Shown here piece by piece: positions 56,438-64,000 of a DNA stretch of 64,000 bases. The number at the start of each line of letters is the position of its first letter. Position 1 is the first letter of the stretch. Position numbers and translations under genes: made by a program. The stretch is from Puccinia triticina (taxonomy: Eukaryota > Basidiomycota > Pucciniomycetes > Pucciniales > Pucciniaceae). The notes beneath the pieces were generated by a model. The model saw nothing but the letters and a program-made list of their open reading frames with translations, had not been told where the DNA came from and did not search any database. The stretch lies in NCBI RefSeq assembly GCF_026914185.1, contig NC_070570.1, positions 620,001 to 684,000 of the forward strand, given 5' to 3'.

Positions 56438-57277
56438 CTAACTACCTTCTTCCTCTGCCGCGCTTTCGTCCGGCTTGATTACTAGATGAATGATGATAGG
56501 CCGATTCTTTCCCAAACCTGTTCCAGTTTTTATCATTAAAAGAAAAAGGAAAAAAACGATTACGTTAGGTATTGTCAAGATGATATAGATGAGATTTGGT
56601 TTTTCCTGTGACCTTTTTCTTGTTTCGGAGAGACTGATAGAAAAAGAGATAGGAGGGAGTTGTGGTCTCAACTGTTTAAGGTTTCTTGCTCGTCCAAGAA
56701 CCTGCCCATGTAGACCATCCTAAATTGATTTGCATGATGAGGGACGGTCGAGCCAGGCTGGGCCCAATCTGTGAGAGAGATCGAAGTCAGAGAGATGTAG
56801 ATATTGGTGTGGGGGTAGGGGAGATGACGAACCGGCTGGCCAATCGTTTAGGAGATGGCTGGTGAGTTGGGCGATGGTGAGGAGATGGTCGAAATGGAAG
56901 GCCTTCTTCTGGTTGATCGGACTGAGGATGATCTCGAGGGGGATGAGAGGTTCCTTTGAGGGTTGACAGTCATTGCTGAGGACGACGGCGGTTGGAGGGG
57001 ATGAGCCCGCCGGGGACAGTTCCTGTTCTTCTTCGATCAGCCTCGTCCGAGTCCGATTGACCTCGATCAGTCGTAGTCTTCGCTCATGTTCCTCGTCCTC
57101 ATCCTCTGCCTCGCTTCTTCTTCTTCCTTCGCCTCGTTCGGTGTGCTGTCGTTGTAGTGGTTCGATGTTGTCGTGGCTGTTGCTTCTTGCTTCTTGCTGC
57201 TGCTGCTGCTGTTGTTCTGGCTCGATGATCGTCTGGGTTGATGTTGATGAGAACGAGGTTCGATTTGAGATGGCCAT
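56438..57277 (-). CDS. UBL3-like membrane-anchored ubiquitin-fold protein
   Basis: Three exons (57277-56833, 56768-56673 and 56517-56438) joined by phase-1 introns give 206 residues. The N-terminal half is low complexity (poly-Gln, acidic and Arg-rich). The C-terminal half has a ubiquitin-like fold pattern: LIPLEIILSPINQKKAFHF, LLTIAQLTSHLLNDWP, FRMVYMGRFLDEQETL, then PIIIHLVIKP. The arrangement matches UBL3/MUB proteins, in which GRFL and HLV blocks occur in this order. Family members are usually lipid-anchored through a C-terminal Cys. None is visible at the end here (EEEGS), so either the anchor is absent or a further exon exists. An upstream in-frame ATG at 57466 would add 63 residues. 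The final junction (56673/56517) is less certain than the first. Confidence 0.7.
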
Positions 57278-57477
57278 CGTCGTCTTCGCCACTCTTCGCT
57301 CGACTTGGGCTTGCCGGTTGGTGGTCAACAGGCTCGACGATGCAGCGGGGTCACTTAAGCGGGGCGCAGCGAGGCTGACTCGACAGCCAACAGCCCGCGT
57401 GATATGCAGATCAGAATATGTACTGTCCAGACACAACTCTCGACGCTTCTCGAGTTCATAAGGCAAACAAGTCTTAG

Positions 57478-58064
57478 TCCATCCATCAGGAAAGAACCAT
57501 GAAACAATCTTGCTACCTAAATCAAGAACCCTTGACCAACTGCTTGTGAGATTCTCCCCACTCTATAATGTATTTCATCTCTGCCACTGAAAAACATCAT
57601 TAATTAGGGCTCATCAATGTTAAGGAATCGATGCGTTTTGGATACAGTTTGAGAAAACTCTTGAGACATCCTTGAAAATAGTATAGTGACTTTTGGTGTA
57701 ACCCTGGCGCTTCAAAAGATAATAAGCTCTTCCAAAAGTTTTGGAAAACTATCAATATTTCCACTTTCAGTTCATGAATTGATTGACTTTCTCAAGTGAA
57801 AAATGGAAGAAGATGAATATCACATCTTCACAAAGAAGCTTGGATCATTTTGCTTCCTGGTCTGAAAAAACTTCTCTCATAATAAAATCTCATATGGCCC
57901 CAAATTTGAAACAATGTTGATTGGTACCTCACATGCTGTTTGGGCACCCGCGCGGTGGTGCCGGATGCGGCGCCAGGACAAACAAAAGAATAATTGGAGT
58001 GGAAACTTTTAACAAGAAAAACAGTGAGTTTTAGGAGCATAATCTGATCTATTGTAATTATTGA
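57478..58064. other. Intergenic, no gene supported
   Basis: Upstream region of the UBL3-like gene plus unassigned sequence. No repeat boundary is clear. Confidence 0.4.
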
Positions 58065-59206
58065 TTGAAATTGCACCTGGTCAAGCAGTGTTATGGTGGT
58101 TTATATGGGCACATGTTGACAGAATGTTCACTTGGCAATAGCACGGACAGGAATGCACGCACTGCTGAGCTCACCACATATTTGGTGACAAAAGCACAGG
58201 TGGCAATTTCAGGAATCACAGGCAAATGCTTTGTGATGATCAATTCTGGAACACGTGTCAAAATTGTCCACGGAGCAATCAGTGCGGAGTGCGGGCGGTG
58301 CAGAGTGCAGACGACACAGAACGGAGCAGAACGGAGCGCACAACTGAAGGCAGCGGCGCGCGGAGCTTGACGGCGGAACTGGACTCATACTGAGCAGGCC
58401 AGCGCGGACTGGCTAGCGGAGGTGGTGATTTTGGGAAGCTGTGGCAGCCAAAAGGGCGGTGTGTGGGATCCTGACATCATAGGCTAGACAGGGGCGTGGA
58501 AGCTAGGGAGAGGAGTTTGAAGGCGGTCAAAGGCAAGCGGCAGAGACAACAGGAGTTAGCGTGAGAGCGGAGCTTGGCGGATGATGTGCGTGTGTCTATA
58601 GCGCTTGGCGGATGATGTGCATGTGTCTATAGCGCTTGGCGGATGACAAGTGTGCGCGTGTGAACAGATTTAGCGGATGGCGTGCGTGGGAGGCGGGCAG
58701 AGGATATCTTTTAGCTCTCTTCCTTTTCTCTATAAAACCATGGTGGGGGAGGGAGGATTCTGCATCATACTCCCCACAGACTATTTTGCTGTTTTTACTT
58801 TACTTTTGCGGACTGTTGTGCTTCTTTTACTTTTTGTGTATGTTGCAGAGTGGAGTTTTTATGTTGCGGACTTGCTTTATCTGTCACGGTTGTTCTTGCT
58901 TTACGGCTGTTTTCTTGCGTTTTGCGGAGTTATCTTCTTTATGTGGTGGAGCTTTATTTGACGGTTTACTTTTGCGGAGCTTTATTATTTTACGTACTTT
59001 ACTTTATTCTACCCTGCTCAGAGCCCTACAACGTTGGAGGAGCTGCGGAGGGAGTTTCTCCAGATCACCCAACTTGACCCGGGAGTTATCTTGGAGCAGC
59101 ATGTCCTGCCAATTCTACGCAGGGACCACTTTTGTTCATCACAGCATACAGAAAGAAAGCAACAGGTACAAATCACGGGAAGGATGGATTGGTAGCTGTA
59201 CCAGAT
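58065..59206 (+). mobile_element. Decayed LTR-retroelement region
   Basis: A frame reading AISGITGKCFVMINSGTRVK (about 58190-58260) resembles a degraded retropepsin. It is followed by the repeat shared with 30661-30850 and by 2-3 tandem copies of a GCTTGGCGGATGATGTGC unit (about 58570-58650). A TATA-like TCTATAAAACC follows at about 58729, and then a frame SPTTLEELRREFLQITQLDP (about 59020-59206) ending in TAG. This looks like an LTR with U3 repeats, promoter and leader, but the LTR ends and a second LTR are not resolved. Confidence 0.4.
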
Positions 59207-59576
59207 AGATGGACTGGGGGAGAGGGCAAGAGCTACACTGTGGCAGACCAAAGGTGTGGACTGGATAGAAGCAGCATGGCAGAAGGTGAGCCAGGTCAGG
59301 TGAAGCGGGTAGAGCTGGTGAGAGACTGACTTTTGGGGGCTAGACAGAGGATGTGGGAGGTCAATCATCAGAGAGGAGTGGAGCCTGGAAATGTGGCATG
59401 TGGATGCTCAGGCAGAGATGGCAGACTAGTTAGGATTTGGGTGGCAAAGGAAGCAGATAGGCTTGGAGAGCAGAGGGGAGGGTTTTTTTGGTTTATCTTC
59501 TCTTCTTTCTATCATCTATCTCAATACTCATCATTTTACTTACACTGTACAGCTTGCAGATAGGGAATACCTTTGG
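59207..59576. other. Intergenic, nothing recognised
   Basis: No supported feature. Confidence 0.35.
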
Positions 59577-60520
59577 GTACCTGGAACCCGCAGGTAGGTA
59601 CCTGTCATACCCGCCGCACACCTACCAGGCGGTGCCAGATGTGGTTTTGGGTGTCAGGTTTTGTTGAAAAACAAACCAGTACCTGGGTACCCGCTGGCCG
59701 CGCCCGCACCCACAGAACCCGCCAAATGCCCCCAAGTTTTTGATGAAATTGTGTCTCTGAGTCGGCAAGAGGAGGAAAAAAGACCCAAGGAAAAAGGCCT
59801 GAGTTTGTGAACAAAAACAAGGAAGCCCTCAGAGGGGGCTAAGCTGCTAGCTTGTGAGAGGGAAAAATGCTCTCACTACAAGAGACTTGATCTCAGGCAA
59901 AAGGCACAGGAACTGATAATGATTTATTATCTAGATGCACAAACTTTTATAGCTATTACAACTGAGGGACAGGTTGTGGGCAGAAGGTGGACATGCATAT
60001 TCATTGAGGAGGGAGAAAAAGAGTGACAGAGATGTGACAGTGAGAGAAATGGAAACCTGGGTAGTTGCAGTTTCAACAGTTTTCTCGGCAATTGGAGCCT
60101 TGGGCGGCCAGTACAGGCAATCAAGAGATGGCATTCACTCTCCAAATGGCCAGTACTGACAATCTCATTGGCTGAGAGGCACAGTCCCAACCCAAAGTAA
60201 CCAGAAGGAGGGGTTCCTCCCTCCTTCCAATCGCTTTTTTGGTCAGGTTTGCTGAGCCTTGGTGTCTCATTGGCTCAGAGGCACAGGCCCAACCCAAAGC
60301 AAAATGAAGGAGGGGCTCCTCCCTCCTCCTGATCACTACTCAGAAACTCATCAGCTGAGAGGCACAGGCACAACCCAACACAACCGGAAGGAGGGGTCCT
60401 TCCATTGAAGTTCCAATCACTTTGTTTTAAGGGGGGTACCCACCAAAATTACCCACAGTACCTTCCAGGTGTCAGGTTTGGGTGAAAAAAACGGGTGCAG
60501 TACCCTGGTGCCAACAGCAC
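59577..60520. repeat. GGTACC-rich repeat halves around a tandem array
   Basis: GGTACC- and CCCGC-rich blocks at 59577-59725 and 60420-60520 resemble the interior of the hAT-like MITEs at 17265 and 18304. Between them lie three copies of an about 95-bp unit (CTCATTGGCTGAGAGGCACA and onward, 60165-60400). Probably a GGTACC-type element split by a later insertion. Confidence 0.5.
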
Positions 60521-61082
60521 CCTTGTCCGCTGAGGCATTTCCTACTTGTGGATGGTACTCAGAGTATTAGAAGAGCTTTATGTTACCCTTTACCCTTAAT
60601 TGCTATTGTAGACTTGTGCCTACGGAATGCAGAGCTCTCACCACCCCAAAAAGGATGGCAATGTGCACACATTGCCATGATCAATGCTGTTAGGGCCGGG
60701 CTGTGCAGTGAGGAGGGGTCTGGGGTTCTGGTGCGCGGGTTTTTCTAGCTAGGTGGTAAATTGCTAGCTGGGGAGAGTTGGATGATCTCCCCCCGGCTCA
60801 CACTACAGGCAGTGGAGCTGTGACATGTATGTACAAGATGACATGCCCTGGGACAGCTTACGGCGCGCGGGTGCAGCTCATAACAAATACATTGCTATTG
60901 CATAGGTCTTACCCGGTCTTACCACCAAGTATAACCTTGTGATACAATCATGTAACTGAGATTTAAACTTGTTTTTACTTGTTTAACTAATCCCATCCCT
61001 CCCTACTCATATTGCACATACATCCTGGAAGTTATTTTGGACAATCGTCCAAAATCACTACTGAGCACCCTGGCTCTACACT
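60521..61082. other. Intergenic, no gene supported
   Basis: Short open frames only. No domain or repeat boundary seen. Confidence 0.35.
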
Positions 61083-61091
61083 GGAATTATC

Positions 61092-61778
61092 CTAGCCTAA
61101 CTAAGCCTCTCGAACGGAGGGGGGGGGACCCCAACGTCCCAAAGGGACTCTCCTTAGGAGAGGCTTATGACTTATGTCATACTTTTTGCCTGAGAGTTTG
61201 GGGCTTTTGTGGCTTTTTATGCCCTTTTTTCCTTTTGTCCTCCACACAGCAAAAACTGACAAGCCTCTGCTGAAGCCCTGAAGGGTCAATATAGCTGACC
61301 ATCTTGGCTTCATATCCATGTCCTCATAATGAGGATTGGATGCATGAGCTGGATTGGCCGAGGCATATTGACCAGAGCTTGGAGAGCTTGGATCCTGTGG
61401 AATTGAATTGAATGAGCATACTGTTTTCCGAGGTCAGTTCAATCCAACATGTCATACAGCCCAGAATACCCCAAAGACCATAAGTTTGGAAGGTCATGGG
61501 AGGAGAACGCTTGGACTTCCAGAGACTTGTGTAGCGGCAAAAGATAGGGAAGAGTGAGACGAGTTTCATGATCCAAAGGGCATGCCTGGGGCCCTTTGGG
61601 AACAGGGTCAAAATTTGAATGGCACAAAACACCCAACAAAAGGCCTCAAACCCTCATGCCAAAAAGTGGACATTAGTCTTAAGTCCCTCCTTCGGAGGTT
61701 GCGCTTTGTGCAAGGGCGCTTTGCGCCAGCCCAGGCTGTACCAGGGCCCTCCAAAGTGGGGGACTTGTGTTAAGTTAG
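61092..61778. mobile_element. Non-autonomous TIR element (687 bp)
   Basis: The left end CTAGCCTAACTAAGCC and the right end GTGTTAAGTTAG carry hairpins, then boxes CTTATGACTTATGTC and, inverted, CTTAAGACTAATGTC with a TTTTTGSC-type box. The 9-bp flanks GGAATTATC (61083-61091) and GGAATCATC (61779-61787) match at 8 of 9. No gene inside. Confidence 0.8.
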
Positions 61779-62109
61779 GGAATCATCCAAGTAAGAGAAG
61801 CTTTAGAGTATGACCATAAGCACACATTACCTTTCTTTTTGGGGTGGTGCCAGGTGTTTGATGAAAGTAAGAGGGTTGTTTCAGGAAAGTAAGAGGTGTT
61901 TTTGAGGGAAGTAAGATACATATAGAGTTGTGTTAGAGCAATGTTAGAGCATGGCAATTTGAACTCATTGCCATCCTTTTTGGGGTGGTGTCTATCACCT
62001 GCATATTATTATGCTAAAGATCAGGCTCATTGCAGAGCACTGAAGATTAGGGGAAAGACCAGCCTTTATTTCTACAGTGTTGCAGAATTTGATGGACATT
62101 GGGTATACA

Positions 62110-62523
62110 TTCAGGGTGTAAATGGGTCGGGCTGACCCAAAACCAACCCAAGACCCGTCGGGTTTTGGGCGGGTTTTGGGTTGGGTTTGGGTTTGGGCAC
62201 GTTCTTAAAGAAAATGACATGACCCAAACCCAACCCAACCCAACTTGTAAAGTTTTTGGGTTGGGTTCGGGCAGCCTATTTCCTGATTGGGTCAGCCTGC
62301 GACCCAACTATGGCGCCTCCAACAATCAAGTTGGGGGTTTTTGGCGCCTAATAGGTCGGGTCGACCCAAGACCCAAACTAACCCAACCCAAAAAAGTATG
62401 ACATTGGGTTGGGTTTGGGCAGCATCTTTTAAAATCTGCCCTGACCCAACCCAACCCGCGCTAAATGTTGGGTTGGGTTAGGGCGCTGTTTTCAACCCAA
62501 ATCCAACCCGTTTACACCCTGAA
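62110..62523. mobile_element. GGGTTGGG-rich MITE
   Basis: The inverted ends TTCAGGGTGTAAATGGGT and its counterpart are flanked by direct TATACA (62104-62109 and 62524-62529). The interior is made of GGGTTGGGTTTGGG runs and their complements, giving potential for G-quadruplex or hairpin structure. No gene. Confidence 0.75.
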
Positions 62524-62821
62524 TATACACTCCATGATCTCTGGACAGAGACGTACATGTGCATGCCATTATGGTTTCATTTGTTTTGTCATCCAAGCTT
62601 CATCTGGGCAAGATTGAGTGTGCTAGTGGCGTGTTGATACCACATGTTCTCCAAAGTGAACAGTTTTTGACCCCCTAACCCAATCAGGTCCTGTAAATGA
62701 TCAAACGAAGGTACTTGGATGTTCTGTATGAATATGACTGTTATGTGAGTTGTGTATTCAAATTGTAGTACCCAAGACCAATGTATTTGATATACAATCT
62801 GTGTGTAAACTAAATGTTTGG

Positions 62822-62940
62822 ACAGTTTTTTCCAAGCAGTTTTTGGACATGTTTTCCAAACAAGTTTGGCAATACAGATCAAGAAGATTTCAGAACTTTT
62901 CAGGCAAATTCCTTTCAGCAACTGCTTGGAAAAAACTGTA
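62822..62940. repeat. Short inverted repeat
   Basis: ACAGTTTTTTCCAAGCAGTT (about 62822) recurs inverted at about 62920. Possible very small MITE; no clear target duplication. Confidence 0.55.
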
Positions 62941-63306
62941 CTCCAAGAATTTGGGTTTGGCAGTGAGCTAGAAGCACTGGCAAATGGCCTCATATTTACT
63001 GGGAACAATCAAGAATTCAAACCTTGCAAAGATGCTAGCGCTCCTGCACGTGCCCGCAAAAGCAAAAAATATTCCTCAAAGCCAAAAATCTTGAAAAATC
63101 AACATGTATTAACTATCTGGGTTTTTGGCAATTCCACACTTTTATTAACATATGGAATGATTACATCACATGATAGGGATGGAACACAGTGAAAAGATGA
63201 ACATGAGTTTGATATGAAAGAAAAATAATAAAAAATAAAAAATTGTTTCCAAATCCCTGAGACCCAGTTTAAAAAATTAAAGATACAAAACACCTTGAGG
63301 TAACAG

Positions 63307-64000
63307 CTAGAACAAAATGCTCCTGAAAGTCTCCCATGAAAAATCAACTAACGGCAAAATTACACTTTTGCATGTTGAAATGAAGCCCTTTGGTAGACTT
63401 TTTTGCTGGTGTTCAGATTTTAAACCAGCATTTCTAACCTGACTATTTATATGATCTTTGTGCTCTTCAAATATTTTGAGCAGCTGAATTATATCTTGAA
63501 GTTTTAGTTGATCATCCAATTGGTTCTTTGAAATACTGTCATTAAAACCTTTGGATATCTTTTCAATTTCTCTGAAAAAATATTCTGCAGGTTTTTCTGG
63601 GGTCTGATCAATATAAAGACCATTTTCTCCAAGAGATTTTGAAGTCTTCATTTCATTTACTTCCAGTTTTATGTTTCCAAGTTGTTCCATTGCATGAAAG
63701 ATGGAAGACATAACTTTCAATTTTAATGGTAACTCTTGATCTGTTAGTCTTTCTTTTGAGAAGAGCTGACCATAATTTTCTTCATGAAATTCCACAGCAA
63801 CGGATGAGAGTATCTTGTCTGTTATAAATTTTTCAAATGAATCTCCATCCATATCATTCAATGTGCCTTGGAGTTTCAAAAACATATCTAATGGACTAAT
63901 CTTAATTTCAATTCCATGATTATGCATTGACTGAGTTGTCTTCTCAAGTCTATCTTCCAATGATTCAAACAATGTGTTGTGCTTCAAGTAATTTTGCCAT
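63307..64000 (-). CDS. Partial gene of unknown function, 5' part beyond the window
   Basis: An open frame of about 230 codons runs off the right edge; the codons before MKHNTLFESLEDRL (QNYL) are still open, so the start lies outside. The protein is helical and charged (FHAMEQLGNIKLEVNEMK, KLQDIIQLLKIFEEHKD) and ends WETFRSILF. Composition and lack of recognisable domain resemble the secreted protein at 26468-28246, but I see no clear sequence match. Secretion cannot be judged without the N-terminus. A splice site near the end is possible. Confidence 0.6.
   Translation of the reverse strand, partial: WQNYLKHNTLFESLEDRLEKTTQSMHNHGIEIKISPLDMFLKLQGTLNDMDGDSFEKFITDKILSSVAVEFHEENYGQLFSKERLTDQELPLKLKVMSSIFHAMEQLGNIKLEVNEMKTSKSLGENGLYIDQTPEKPAEYFFREIEKISKGFNDSISKNQLDDQLKLQDIIQLLKIFEEHKDHINSQVRNAGLKSEHQQKSLPKGFISTCKSVILPLVDFSWETFRSILF

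Noticed and set aside
58636..59208. 190-codon open frame on + rich in Phe, Leu and Cys
   Set aside because: It lies over the TATA-like box and T-rich leader of a retroelement region; a different frame carries the protein-like block near 59020-59206.

Overview
This window looks like nuclear DNA of a rust fungus (Pucciniales, Basidiomycota), probably Puccinia or a close relative. The evidence is short GT-AG introns of about 55-110 nt, a RecQ-like helicase of the kind expanded in rusts, a DUF6589-type protein, small secreted-protein families and dense transposon debris. Placement rests on remembered family resemblance, not on a search.

The left 10 kb is a stack of DNA transposons. A 6.3-kb element (3447-9753) has 90-bp terminal inverted repeats and a perfect 9-bp target duplication. 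It carries two convergent genes: a RecQ-type helicase (+) and a DUF6589-type protein (-). It sits inside a nest of short elements with the same type of end: a palindromic GC-rich terminal hairpin beginning about C-R-A-R-CTTAAC. More short members lie at 14633, 54452 and 61092. Six of the seven paired elements in the window match at 8 or 9 of 9 target-duplication bases immediately outside proposed ends, and the seventh (604-9781) matches at 8 of 9. I read this as one transposon family with candidate machinery and non-autonomous derivatives. Both genes carry an in-frame TGA, so this copy is probably dead.

Host genes supported by splice-consistent models are: a membrane-anchored metallophosphatase (11250-13530, -), a single-pass membrane protein (22863-23533, -, 5' end unresolved), elongin C (24452-25235, +), a large secreted protein (26468-28246, -), two paralogous secreted proteins (41750-43564 and 47225-49005, both -) on either side of a Cti6-like PHD-finger gene (44556-46699, -), a UBL3-like ubiquitin-fold protein (56438-57277, -), and a gene cut by the right edge (63307-64000, -). 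The two secreted genes lie on duplicated segments.

An 8.5-kb Ty3/gypsy element (33003-41534, -) has 481-bp LTRs about 98% identical and a TTTTG duplication. It inserted into the left copy of the duplicated segment; the right copy keeps the empty site. Its pol is broken. A 1.6-kb foldback element (31280-32893), itself interrupted by a MITE, lies next to it. The rest of the intergenic DNA is mostly MITEs, inverted repeats, small tandem arrays and decayed retroelement pieces. No rRNA, CRISPR array or confident tRNA gene was seen.
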